Assembly: GCA_934426255.1 (NCBI GenBank)
Contig: CAKRYD010000038.1
Span: forward strand, 1-15,750
Reading direction: 5' to 3'
DNA: 15,750 bases
Source: an uncultured Bacteroidaceae bacterium
GTDB taxonomy: Bacteria > Bacteroidota > Bacteroidia > Bacteroidales > Bacteroidaceae
Shown here: one piece after another, positions 5,517 to 13,731 of the stretch
How positions within the stretch are numbered: position 1 is the first letter of the stretch
How the letters are laid out: every line of letters begins with the position of its first letter
Notes under the pieces: generated by a model
Seen by the model: the letters and a program-made list of their open reading frames with translations, nothing else
The model's database searches: none
Told to the model about the DNA's origin: nothing
Translations under genes and position numbers: made by a program

Positions 5517-8276
5517 ATGACAACACTTCAACCCACAAAAAGCCTGCAGGAAGTCATCAAGGAGCGCATCCTGATTCTCGACGGAGCGATGGGCACAATG
5601 ATCCAGCGCTACGGCCTGAACGAAGAAGACTTTCGCGGCACACGCTTCAAGGACATCACATGGCAGATGAAAGGCAACAACGACATTCTGTCGCTGACAC
5701 GCCCCGATGTCATTGAAGATATTCATCGCAAATACCTGGATGCCGGTGCTGATATCATCGAAACCAACACATTCAGCTCACAGCGTATCTCGATGGTCGA
5801 TTACCACTGCGAAGACATCTGCAAAGAACTCAACGCAGCATCGTGCCGATTGGCACGACGATTAGCCGACGAATATACGCAGCGCAACCCCGAAAAACCG
5901 CGATTTGTTGCAGGCTCTATCGGGCCTACCAATAAGACTTGCTCCATGAGTCCCGACGTAGAAAATCCCGCCTATCGTGCGCTCACGTTCGACGAATTGG
6001 CAAGTGCCTACCGCGAACAAATCGCTGTAATGATGGAAAACGGCGTAGATGCCCTGCTCATCGAGACCATCTTCGACACGCTCAACGCCAAAGCCGCCAT
6101 TTATGCTGCCGAACAAGAGTTTGAATCACATGGACGGCAGCTTCCCCTGATGCTGTCGGTAACGGTATCGGACAAAGCCGGGCGTACGCTGTCGGGACAA
6201 ACGCTTGCGGCCTTTCTCACCTCGGTAGATTTCGCTCCACTGTTTTCAGTAGGGCTCAATTGCTCGTTCGGACCGCTCGAAATCAAGCCTTATGTCGAGG
6301 AAATGGCTCGCGATGCCCCCTACTACGTTTCGGTTTATCCCAATGCAGGACTGCCCAACGAGATGGGTCAATACGATGTCACCCCTGAACAGATGGCACA
6401 GCAGATGAGTGCTTTCGTCAACGAAGGACTGGTTAACATCATCGGGGGATGCTGTGGCACTACCGACAAATTCATTGCAGAATACAACCACATCATAAAA
6501 GAAGCCGACAGGTGGAAAGCACCGCGGCAGCCGAAGCCCGCACTGCCATACCTGCGCCTTTCAGGACTTGAGCGTCTGGAGGTGCGTCCCGAAAGCAACT
6601 TCATCAATATCGGCGAGCGATGCAACGTGGCAGGTTCGCGCAAGTTTCTGCGCCTTATCAAAGAGCACAATTATGAAGAAGCACAGGCCATTGCCCGCAA
6701 ACAGGTGGACGACGGTGCACAGATAATCGACATTAACATGGATGATGGCCTAATTGACGGCAAGAAAGAGATGACAGGCTTTCTCAATCTGATTTCGTCC
6801 GACCCCGACACGGCACGTGTGCCTTTCATGATTGACTCATCCGACTGGGAAGTCATCACGGCTGCACTCAAATGCGTACAGGGAAAATGCGTTGTCAATT
6901 CCATTTCGCTGAAAGAAGGAGAGGATAAGTTCCTGTCGCATGCGCGCGACTTGAAACGACTGGGCGCAGCTGTAGTGGTAATGGCCTTTGACGAAGAGGG
7001 GCAAGCCACTTCCTACGAACGAAAAATTAGTATCTGCGAACGTGCCTACCGGCTGCTCACAGAAAAAGTACATTTCAACCCCAACGACATCATATTCGAT
7101 CCCAACATCCTGACCATCGGAACGGGTATGGCCGAACACAACGACTATGCCGTCAACTTTATCAAAGCCACGGCATGGATTCGCCAACACCTGCCGGGAA
7201 GCCATGTAAGCGGAGGCGTGAGCAACCTTTCATTCGCATTCCGCGGAAACAATTACCTGCGCAACGCCATCCACGCAGTATTCCTGTATCATGCCATACA
7301 GCACGGAATGGACATGGGCATCGTGAACCCCGCGACCGAAATGACCTATGAAGACATTCCACGGCATCATCGCGAATTGATAGAAGACCTTATTTTCAAC
7401 CGCAGGCCCGATGCAACGGAACGTGTATTGGCCATCACGGAAGAGACCAACAACGGCACCGGCAAAAAGGAACACGCCGCCGGCACTAAGCTCACAGTGG
7501 AAGAACGGCTGAAACAGGCTCTGCGCAAGGGCACGAGCGACGCTCTGGAAGCCGACATTGCCGAAGCGATGGAAAAGTACGGCAAAGCGGTAAAGGTCAT
7601 CGAAGGACCGCTGATGGACGGTATGGGCGAAGTAGGAAAGCTATTTGCATCGGGAAAAATGTTCTTACCGCAAGTGGTTAAGACGGCACGCACCATGAAA
7701 AAAGCAGTGGAATTTCTGAAGCCGTTTATGGAAAAAGAAAAGGAAGCCGGCAAAACCGCATCGGCAGGAAAAATATTGATGGCCACGGTAAAAGGCGACG
7801 TTCACGATATCGGAAAAAACATAGTGAGTGTAGTTATGGCCTGCAACAACTACGAAATCATCGACCTGGGCGTGATGACCCCGGCCGAAAAAATCGTTGA
7901 GGCAGCTCTACGTGAAAAAGTTGACATGATAGGTTTGAGCGGCCTTATCACACCCAGTTTGGAAGAAATGGTGAATACGGTACGCCAACTGAAAGCTGCC
8001 GGAATAGATGTGCCGGTAATGATAGGCGGAGCCACTACCAGCAAATTGCACACCGCATTGAAAATAGCTCCTGTCTATGGCGGGCCTGTAATTTGGGTAA
8101 AGGACGCCGCACAAAATTCAATCGTTGCCAACAAACTGCAAAGCGCAGACACTCACGACTCTTTCGTCAGTCATTTGAACGAAGAATACGACGAACTGCG
8201 CGAAAAGGAACACGAAAAAACCAAGCTCGCATCGCTGGAAGAAGCAAGAAAAAACAAATTGGATCTATTCAACTAA
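5517..8276 (+). CDS. metH: Cobalamin-dependent methionine synthase, form lacking the AdoMet-activation domain
   Basis: MetH transfers a methyl group from 5-methyl-tetrahydrofolate to homocysteine through methylcobalamin. Domains in order: homocysteine-binding barrel (about 10-325) with zinc ligands C249, C312 and C313; pterin-binding barrel (about 355-620, NIGERCNVAGSRKF near 363-376); cobalamin cap (about 650-745, MDGMGEVGKLFASGKMFLPQ); cobalamin-binding Rossmann domain (about 750-885) with DVHDIG, in which H763 is the lower axial ligand, plus GLSGLIT and GGATTSKLHT. The protein stops at residue 919, shortly after the B12 domain, whereas E. coli MetH is about 1,227 residues with a C-terminal reactivation domain. 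The end looks natural: a charged coiled tail, then a stop, then a new gene 12 bases on, so this seems to be a native short form and not a broken gene. No cobalamin riboswitch fits in the 13-base gap after smpB. Confidence 0.96.
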   Translation: MTTLQPTKSLQEVIKERILILDGAMGTMIQRYGLNEEDFRGTRFKDITWQMKGNNDILSLTRPDVIEDIHRKYLDAGADIIETNTFSSQRISMVDYHCEDICKELNAASCRLARRLADEYTQRNPEKPRFVAGSIGPTNKTCSMSPDVENPAYRALTFDELASAYREQIAVMMENGVDALLIETIFDTLNAKAAIYAAEQEFESHGRQLPLMLSVTVSDKAGRTLSGQTLAAFLTSVDFAPLFSVGLNCSFGPLEIKPYVEEMARDAPYYVSVYPNAGLPNEMGQYDVTPEQMAQQMSAFVNEGLVNIIGGCCGTTDKFIAEYNHIIKEADRWKAPRQPKPALPYLRLSGLERLEVRPESNFINIGERCNVAGSRKFLRLIKEHNYEEAQAIARKQVDDGAQIIDINMDDGLIDGKKEMTGFLNLISSDPDTARVPFMIDSSDWEVITAALKCVQGKCVVNSISLKEGEDKFLSHARDLKRLGAAVVVMAFDEEGQATSYERKISICERAYRLLTEKVHFNPNDIIFDPNILTIGTGMAEHNDYAVNFIKATAWIRQHLPGSHVSGGVSNLSFAFRGNNYLRNAIHAVFLYHAIQHGMDMGIVNPATEMTYEDIPRHHRELIEDLIFNRRPDATERVLAITEETNNGTGKKEHAAGTKLTVEERLKQALRKGTSDALEADIAEAMEKYGKAVKVIEGPLMDGMGEVGKLFASGKMFLPQVVKTARTMKKAVEFLKPFMEKEKEAGKTASAGKILMATVKGDVHDIGKNIVSVVMACNNYEIIDLGVMTPAEKIVEAALREKVDMIGLSGLITPSLEEMVNTVRQLKAAGIDVPVMIGGATTSKLHTALKIAPVYGGPVIWVKDAAQNSIVANKLQSADTHDSFVSHLNEEYDELREKEHEKTKLASLEEARKNKLDLFN

Positions 8277-8288
8277 AACACATTTTCT

Positions 8289-9578
8289 ATGAAGATGAAA
8301 ATCATATGCTGCATCGTCGGTTTCATTTGGGGCATAGTGCTTGGAGCATGGGGAGGCAACGGATTCGTAAAAGTGCTCGACGGACAACTCATGCGCAACG
8401 GTTCTCCTTATTATTATATAGGTACTAATTTCTGGTACGGACCCATCATCGGTTCAACCGGTGAGGGCGGTAATCGGGAACGTCTGGGCTACGAACTGGA
8501 TTCATTGAAGAGCATCGGCATCAACAACCTGCGTATATTGGCCGGAGCCGATGCAGGAAGCAAAAACACCAACTCGGTCTACCCTTATCTGCAGCCCGAA
8601 GCAGGACATCTGAACGACACGCTCCTGGTGGGACTTGACTATTTTCTGGCTGAGCTTGACAAACGCGACATGGTAGCGGTGATTTACCTGAACAACGCAT
8701 GGGAATGGAGCGGTGGCTACGGCTTTTACCTGAAAAGCGCAGGAAAAGGCGAATCACCGACAGCACGCGACAACGGCTACGGTAACTACACAAAATATGC
8801 CTCGGAATTTGTAAGCAATGACAAAGCAAAATCGCTCTTTTGGAATTACGTCAAACAGATAGTGGGACGCACTAACAGCATAACGGGAAAACCCTACAAG
8901 AATGATCCGACAATTATGGCCTGGCAGGTATGCAATGAACCGCGTAGCTTCAGTGCCGAAGGCAAAAAGGATTTGGCTCAATTCATACACGAGACGGCAC
9001 GCATCATTAAAGAAGCAGACCCGAACCATCTTGTTTCGACTGGAAGCGAAGGCTGTGTAGGTTGCGAAAACGACATGGCCCTATATGAACAAATCCATGC
9101 AGACCAGCTGATAGACTATCTGACCATCCACATTTGGCCGGCCAATTGGAACTGGTGCACTCGTGCACGCTTGTGGGAGGATCTGCCCAACGTCTATCAA
9201 AAAGCAGGAGCCTACATTGACCGGCACATTCGCTTCGCCAACAAAGTGGGAAAGCCCATAGTCATTGAAGAATTCGGCTATCCGCGTGACGGCAATTTCT
9301 GCGGTGCTGACTCTCCCACACAATGCCGTGACGCATTCTACGGATACATATTAGGACAAGTTGTTTCATCGAGCCAAAGAAGCGGAAGCCTGTCGGGCTG
9401 CAACTTCTGGGGATGGGGAGGCAAAGGCAGACCGGTAAAAACGGAATGGCAACGCGGCAATGACTTCTTGTGTGACCCGCCGCACGAACCCCAAGGCTGG
9501 TATTCTGTCTTCGACAGCGACTCAACCACGATAGAACTGCTTAAAACTGAAATTCGCAAACTAAAAACCGACGAGTGA
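8289..9578 (+). CDS. Secreted GH5 endo-beta-1,4-mannanase (GH5_7-like)
   Basis: A 429-residue glycoside hydrolase family 5 protein, most like the mannan endo-1,4-beta-mannosidases of subfamily 7, which cleave beta-mannan or galactomannan backbones by a retaining mechanism. An N-terminal signal peptide (about 1-22) indicates export to periplasm or cell surface, with no lipobox seen. The acid/base is E217 in WQVCNEPRSF and the likely nucleophile is E328 in IVIEEFGYPRD, both in the expected settings. IHIWPANWNW (about 281-290) also fits the subfamily. The catalytic domain occupies nearly the whole protein and no carbohydrate-binding module is evident. It starts 12 bases after metH and its stop overlaps the start of the protease gene, so it appears to belong to the same transcript. 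No SusC/SusD pair lies nearby, so this is not a typical polysaccharide utilisation locus. ATG 8295 is a possible alternative start. Confidence 0.92.
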   Translation: MKMKIICCIVGFIWGIVLGAWGGNGFVKVLDGQLMRNGSPYYYIGTNFWYGPIIGSTGEGGNRERLGYELDSLKSIGINNLRILAGADAGSKNTNSVYPYLQPEAGHLNDTLLVGLDYFLAELDKRDMVAVIYLNNAWEWSGGYGFYLKSAGKGESPTARDNGYGNYTKYASEFVSNDKAKSLFWNYVKQIVGRTNSITGKPYKNDPTIMAWQVCNEPRSFSAEGKKDLAQFIHETARIIKEADPNHLVSTGSEGCVGCENDMALYEQIHADQLIDYLTIHIWPANWNWCTRARLWEDLPNVYQKAGAYIDRHIRFANKVGKPIVIEEFGYPRDGNFCGADSPTQCRDAFYGYILGQVVSSSQRSGSLSGCNFWGWGGKGRPVKTEWQRGNDFLCDPPHEPQGWYSVFDSDSTTIELLKTEIRKLKTDE

Positions 9579-11608
9579 TGAGAGCATTCCAGGCTGCTTG
9601 CGCTTTGATTTTGGTTTGGACAGCTTGCCTTTGCACCTCGGCAAGCCCGGCGTTCAAACACAAAAAGGCCGTTAGACAACCCGACGGCACTCTTCTGACT
9701 ATCATAAAGGGCGGAGACGAAACGGGCTTTTTCTATAAGACAGAAGACGGCATACGAGTGGCAAAAGGCGCAAGCGGAGGATATTACTATGCGACTATTA
9801 ATAAAGCCGGAGTGCCTGAAGCCGGCCAATGCTTGGCTCATGACCAACGGCAACGCAGTCTGACGGAAACCATGGAGGCTGAATCGTGCAAAAGACTTTG
9901 GGAGAGCTTCCTGCAACGAAAAAATGAAATTTTGCCACGTGCCGGCTTGGGCAGCATAGCCAATGCAGGCATAAAACCTATGGGTACACCTTTGATTCCT
10001 GTTGTACTGGTGAATTTTGCAGACAAGAAAATAGGCTCAAATGGCTATGTCCATAGTAATGAAGAGGCCGTAGCATTCTACAGACGCCATTTCAACGAAG
10101 AGAATTACAATGAAGGGAAATACTTTGGCAGTGTAAGAGACTACTTCATCTGTCAAAGTGACAGTCTGTTCAGACCGAAATTTGAAATACTCGGACCCAT
10201 CACGCTGGAGCACTCTTCAAGTTATTACGGAAGCAATAAAGGAGGCTTCGACATGGGAGCAACCGAAATGATGAACGAGGCCATTAGGAAACTGGCCGAA
10301 TACGGCACCAATTTTTCGGCCTATAGCACGACAGGCAACAATGTTCCTTTGATAGCCTTTGTATATGCAGGAGACGGCGAGCATGCAACGGGAGAAAGTG
10401 ACGATGTCATGGCCTGCTACTACCCATTATTTAGCACTCATATAGGCGAAAACACTTTTCAAACAGCCTTGTGCGTGAACGAGACGGCCGATTATGACGG
10501 CACAGGGCAGCAACCGGACGGCATAGGCACTTTCTGTCATGAGTTTTCGCACGCAATGGGCTTGCCTGACTTCTACAATACGAACGGACTGAGCGGCATC
10601 TTCGGCCTGGACGCTTGGGACATTATGGACTACGGCCAATATGTGGGGCTTGGGCATCGCCCTACCGGCTATTCGGCTTATGAACGCGAATTTATGGGCT
10701 GGCTGCACATTGATACGCTGGCGACAAAGAAACAATTGGCAACCCTCGCACCACTGGCTTCACAAAAATCCGAACAAGTACGTGCCTACAAGATTCTGAA
10801 CGAGCAGGATGCCACAGGAAACGAATACTACATTCTTGAAAACCGACAGGCATCTACCTGGTTTGACGAAGACTATGGAAAAGGCATGCTGGTATATCAC
10901 ATCGATTATGACGTGAGGGCATGGACGGGAAATGCGGTAAACAATAACCGCAAGCACCAACGGATGACCATCATACCGGCCGATGGCATACTAACCCCCT
11001 CGTATGACACGGACAACCTGAAAACTTTTCAAGGTGACACTTATCCGGGAATAACCAACAATACTGAGCTGTCTGACAACAGTATGCCCTGTGACACGGC
11101 GTACACGGGATTTTATATGAACAGGCTGCTTGCCGAAATCCAAGAAGACGAAAACGGAAACGTCTCCTTTGCCTACATGGCTAAGGGCAAACTGGCCACA
11201 CCGAAGGGCGAAGCAATTGAAATAGAAAGCGAAACTTCCGTAAAAATAAGCTGGCAGCAGGTCGTGAATGCTGAAGCATATGCCATAGTGGTCGAGAGAG
11301 ACGGAACTCGGTTGCCGGCCGATACGGTAAAAGACGCTTCATATAAGTTGACAGACATTCGTCCCGGCTACAAATACGCCTTCAACATACAAGCGATCGC
11401 AGATAATTACATTGCATCCGAATGGCAAAGCATCAAGATGCCGTCCACACCATCAAAAGCGGCAGGGACTGTCATTGGCATGGCAACCACGACTGAAATA
11501 TGGACAACCGACGGCTTTTACTTAGGAAGGGAAATGCCATCGAAGCTGAAAAAAGGAATCTACATCATCAGAAAAGGAACAGAAAAAAGAAGAATTTTCA
11601 TACCCTGA
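9578..11608 (+). CDS. Secreted M6-like metalloprotease with a C-terminal sorting-type tail
   Basis: A 676-residue predicted secreted zinc protease resembling family M6 (immune inhibitor A type). A signal peptide covers about residues 1-24. The region starting PLIPVVLVNFADKKI (about 140-155) opens the catalytic domain. The zinc site is HEFSHAMGLPD with H321, E322 and H325 plus D331 as probable third ligand, followed by the Met-turn-like WDIMDYG. A fibronectin-III-like domain spans about 540-620. The last 35 residues (GFYLGREMPSKLKKGIYIIRKG, then basic residues) resemble type IX secretion C-terminal domains, suggesting surface delivery. The start is placed at the ATG that shares one base with the mannanase stop (TGATG), a translational-coupling arrangement; a GTG three bases earlier also works in frame. 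The DUF4923 gene follows after 16 bases. Confidence 0.88.
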   Translation: MRAFQAACALILVWTACLCTSASPAFKHKKAVRQPDGTLLTIIKGGDETGFFYKTEDGIRVAKGASGGYYYATINKAGVPEAGQCLAHDQRQRSLTETMEAESCKRLWESFLQRKNEILPRAGLGSIANAGIKPMGTPLIPVVLVNFADKKIGSNGYVHSNEEAVAFYRRHFNEENYNEGKYFGSVRDYFICQSDSLFRPKFEILGPITLEHSSSYYGSNKGGFDMGATEMMNEAIRKLAEYGTNFSAYSTTGNNVPLIAFVYAGDGEHATGESDDVMACYYPLFSTHIGENTFQTALCVNETADYDGTGQQPDGIGTFCHEFSHAMGLPDFYNTNGLSGIFGLDAWDIMDYGQYVGLGHRPTGYSAYEREFMGWLHIDTLATKKQLATLAPLASQKSEQVRAYKILNEQDATGNEYYILENRQASTWFDEDYGKGMLVYHIDYDVRAWTGNAVNNNRKHQRMTIIPADGILTPSYDTDNLKTFQGDTYPGITNNTELSDNSMPCDTAYTGFYMNRLLAEIQEDENGNVSFAYMAKGKLATPKGEAIEIESETSVKISWQQVVNAEAYAIVVERDGTRLPADTVKDASYKLTDIRPGYKYAFNIQAIADNYIASEWQSIKMPSTPSKAAGTVIGMATTTEIWTTDGFYLGREMPSKLKKGIYIIRKGTEKRRIFIP

Positions 11609-11624
11609 CAAAACCTTTATAACC

Positions 11625-12293
11625 ATGAAGTACAAAAAAATGATAGAAAAGAAACTGTTTGCAATTTACATAGCCGCGCTATGTATGGCACTGCCCTTAA
11701 ACGGAAATGCACAAGATTTGAAAGACATCCTATCGGGTATCATGTCGAGCGCAACAAGCAGCAAGACGGTAACAACTGCCAAAAACGCCTTGGGCTCACT
11801 GATAGGAACCAAAACCGTAGGCCAAGACCAACTGACAGGAACGTGGAACTACTCACGCCCTGCCATTGCTTTCGAAACCACGGACTTGCTAAACAAGATA
11901 GGCGGCTCCGTAGTAAGCACTAAAATAGAAAACAAAATAGCCACCATCCTTTCACAATATGGCATAAAGGCAGGCATCCTGGTTTTCACCTTTCAGAAAG
12001 ACGGCACGTTCACTTCCAAATTGAACCAAAAGGCCATAACAGGAACCTACAAGCTGAACAAAGCAAACATCACCTTTACCTACGCTAACAAAAGGAGCAT
12101 CACCGCCAATATCAAGCAGTCAGGCAATTCGCTTCAACTCACATTCACCGCAGACAAGCTGCTTGCCTTTTTAAAAGAAGTAAACAGCGAACTGGCAAAG
12201 GAAACATCCAACCAAACACTTTCAACCATCTCTTCGCTCCTGAAAGCATACAAAGGCATGCAATTGGGGCTTCAATTCAACAAAGCAAAATAA
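11625..12293 (+). CDS. Secreted DUF4923-family lipocalin-like protein
   Basis: A 222-residue protein that I recognise as the Bacteroidetes DUF4923 family (PF16270 by memory); function unknown. A signal peptide ends near residue 29 (MALPLNGNAQ). The body starts LTGTWNYSRPAIAFETTDLL and continues with repeated beta-strand-like segments (FTFQKDGTFTSKL, ITGTYKLNKANITFTY, LQLTFTADKLL), consistent with the small lipocalin-like beta-barrel expected of this group. There is no lipobox cysteine. It begins 16 bases after the protease gene on the same strand and is followed by a hairpin at 12302-12328, so it is probably the last gene of the run. Confidence 0.85.
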   Translation: MKYKKMIEKKLFAIYIAALCMALPLNGNAQDLKDILSGIMSSATSSKTVTTAKNALGSLIGTKTVGQDQLTGTWNYSRPAIAFETTDLLNKIGGSVVSTKIENKIATILSQYGIKAGILVFTFQKDGTFTSKLNQKAITGTYKLNKANITFTYANKRSITANIKQSGNSLQLTFTADKLLAFLKEVNSELAKETSNQTLSTISSLLKAYKGMQLGLQFNKAK

Positions 12294-12301
12294 GAAAGAC
12301 A

Positions 12302-12328
12302 CCGTTTTAATATGAAATATTGAAACGG
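12302..12328 (+). terminator. Possible hairpin terminator after the DUF4923 gene
   Basis: CCGTTTTAATAT (12302-12313) pairs with ATATTGAAACGG (12317-12328) around a GAA loop: 12 bp with one wobble. It lies nine bases past the stop codon and before the next promoter box. The T-rich tract (CTTTTATT) begins about eight bases after the stem instead of directly, so termination is likely but not certain. Confidence 0.5.
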
Positions 12329-12345
12329 AAGCCAACTTTTATTCG

Positions 12346-12353
12346 TATTTTTG
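12346..12353 (+). promoter_or_regulatory. -7 promoter box (TATTTTTG) for the secreted protein at 12377
   Basis: TATTTTTG matches the Bacteroidetes -7 consensus. It lies inside the longest open frame that begins at 12320, which shows that the upstream ATG is unlikely to be the real start and points to 12377 (or a nearly leaderless 12362). Confidence 0.5.
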
Positions 12354-12376
12354 CAACACATATGCACAAAGACAGC

Positions 12377-12841
12377 ATGATTCACAAAACGATAACAGCA
12401 TTCCTATTTTGCCTGATGGCCGGCATCCAAATTGTACAGGCCGACAAAGAAGCAACAAAGTCGAAAAAAATATACTTCTTCGGCATAGCCAAAAACTACA
12501 CCGATTCAATCGCCTGCCTCACCGATATCTGTCCGATAGACAACGTAGACATAGACAAACAGACCAACGGAGTTGCCAACTTAGAGCTGTACACGGAACA
12601 ATACAGCAACTTCCTGAAGCAAAAAGGCAAAGACGGCTACATATGCGCCACGTTCTTTTCAGACAAATACAAGGAAATCGAAAAACTGTTCCTCAAGCAG
12701 CGAAAAAAGTTAGAGCGCAGCAAAGGTATGAGACTTGATGTCATCGCCGGTTCCGACTTTAAGTATGAATTTGTAGATTCCAAACTTATCTATCGCAACA
12801 GCGTTGAACCGGAATCCCAGGCAGACGAAAATGCCGAATAG
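12377..12841 (+). CDS. Secreted protein of unknown function
   Basis: I do not recognise a named domain. From the ATG at 12377 the product has 154 residues with a clean signal peptide (MIHKTITAFLFCLMAGIQIVQA). The mature part begins near KKIYFFGIAKNYTDSIACLTDI and carries two cysteines in its first part (ACLTDICP), then a lysine-rich stretch and the segment DVIAGSDFKYEFVD near the end. This reminds me of a group of small Bacteroidetes hypothetical proteins with an FG-x-A-x-x-x-(N/Y)DS opening, but no function is attached to it. The frame is open upstream to 12320 and an ATG occurs at 12362. I chose 12377 because the -7 box at 12346-12353 lies within the longer version and the signal peptide starts best here. 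The HAD gene follows 57 bases later. Confidence 0.72.
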   Translation: MIHKTITAFLFCLMAGIQIVQADKEATKSKKIYFFGIAKNYTDSIACLTDICPIDNVDIDKQTNGVANLELYTEQYSNFLKQKGKDGYICATFFSDKYKEIEKLFLKQRKKLERSKGMRLDVIAGSDFKYEFVDSKLIYRNSVEPESQADENAE

Positions 12842-12898
12842 CTTCAAAGCTGCATCACAAAACTCCCATTAATTCAGACAACTTGTTATAGCATCAAC

Positions 12899-13315
12899 AT
12901 GTTAATAGCTGTAGATTTTGACGGAACGATAGTAGAACACCGTTATCCCGCCATCGGAAAAGAAATACCCTTTGCCACCGAAACCTTACGCCATCTGATA
13001 GCCCAGCACCACCGGCTCATTCTTTGGACCATCCGAAAAGGGCGATTACTGGACGAAGCCGTTGAATGGTGCCGCGAAAGAGGAGTGGAATTCTATGCTG
13101 TCAATCAAAATTATCCCGAAGAACATTGGACAGAAGACGGCGAACGTAAAATCCGCTACGACCTTGTAATTGATGATCGCAACATTGGAGGGCTTCCGGA
13201 CTGGGGAACAATTTATGAACTCATCAATCGAAAAATCACTTACCAGGAATACTTAGCAGAAAAGATGGCCGGAAAAACAGCCCAAAAGCCAAAGAAAAAA
13301 CATTGGTGGCAATAG
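12899..13315 (+). CDS. Small HAD-superfamily hydrolase (BT_0820-like)
   Basis: A 138-residue cap-less HAD-type protein. Motif I is VDFDGT with nucleophile D6 and acid/base D8; motif II is LWTIR with T44; K84 in GERKIRYD is the likely motif III lysine; motif IV is D92-D93 in IDDRNIGG. All key residues are intact, so it should be an active phosphatase or phosphotransferase, but the substrate cannot be told from sequence. It resembles a Bacteroides group that I know from BT_0820 of B. thetaiotaomicron. The last 15 residues are lysine-rich and end in KKKHWWQ. It is cytoplasmic, with no signal. A strong terminator lies 53 bases downstream. No TAnnTTTG box was seen directly upstream, so it may be read from the promoter at 12346. 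Confidence 0.85.
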   Translation: MLIAVDFDGTIVEHRYPAIGKEIPFATETLRHLIAQHHRLILWTIRKGRLLDEAVEWCRERGVEFYAVNQNYPEEHWTEDGERKIRYDLVIDDRNIGGLPDWGTIYELINRKITYQEYLAEKMAGKTAQKPKKKHWWQ

Positions 13316-13368
13316 CCTTATCGGCTTTTGACTTGCAAAAAATATCCTTGCACCATACATTGGTATCG

Positions 13369-13401
13369 AATAGGAGGAAAACAAAATAGTTTCCTCCTAT
13401 T
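13369..13401 (+). terminator. Intrinsic terminator after the HAD gene
   Basis: AATAGGAGGAAA (13369-13380) and TTTCCTCCTATT (13390-13401) are a perfect 12-bp inverted repeat with a nine-base loop, and three further Ts follow the stem. It should end transcripts from the 12377-13315 genes. The right arm also creates TATTTTTG at 13399-13406, probably by chance. Confidence 0.85.
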
Positions 13402-13472
13402 TTTGTCATACTGCAAAAGGATTTAGCGAACGCACGTGGACAAATGCAAAAAGATGCGTAACAATTACAGAA

Positions 13473-13577
13473 CCAAGTCTTGGTTACTTAAAATCAAGAC
13501 TTGGTTTTTAATAATCAGGACTTGGTTTTTATCGACCAAGACTTGATTCTGCAAAATGAAGCAACAATTCTGCAATT
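13473..13577 (+). repeat. Array of five degenerate 21-bp tandem units with a CCAAGwCTTGG core
   Basis: In the 416-base gap between the HAD gene and the DUF4421 gene, an 11-base quasi-palindrome (consensus yCArGwCTTGr) recurs at 13473, 13494, 13515 and 13536, exactly 21 bases apart each time. Units 2 and 3 also share GGTTTTTA after the core. A fifth unit at 13557 has lost the core but keeps ATTCTGCAA at the same register as unit 4. The unit 1 core is a perfect palindrome (CCAAG-T-CTTGG, extending to AACCAAG/CTTGGTT). It ends about 75 bases before the next promoter box. No gene fits here. Confidence 0.8.
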
Positions 13578-13652
13578 TGAAACGATGAAACTGGAATAAA
13601 AATGGGAATGCCGGAAAAAATCTCATAGCAATATTGTTTCAACGAAATATAT

Positions 13653-13660
13653 TATCTTTG
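13653..13660 (+). promoter_or_regulatory. -7 promoter box (TATCTTTG) for the DUF4421 gene
   Basis: TATCTTTG matches TAnnTTTG. Transcription would begin near 13667, which makes the first in-frame ATG (13669) almost leaderless and favours the ATG at 13732 as the real start. No -33 TTTG at 19-21 bases. Confidence 0.55.
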
Positions 13661-13731
13661 CAAACAGAATGACGAAGACCACCTGTGACTGTAAATTTAA
13701 CAGAGCTATAAGCAATTATACCCCACGTATC

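Noticed and set aside
12320..12376. Upstream start for the secreted protein at 12377
   Set aside because: The ATG at 12320 lies in the right arm of a hairpin and upstream of the -7 box; the extension would bury the signal peptide.
13473..13577. CRISPR array
   Set aside because: The repeated unit is 21 bases head to tail with no unique spacers, the copies are degenerate, and no cas gene is present.
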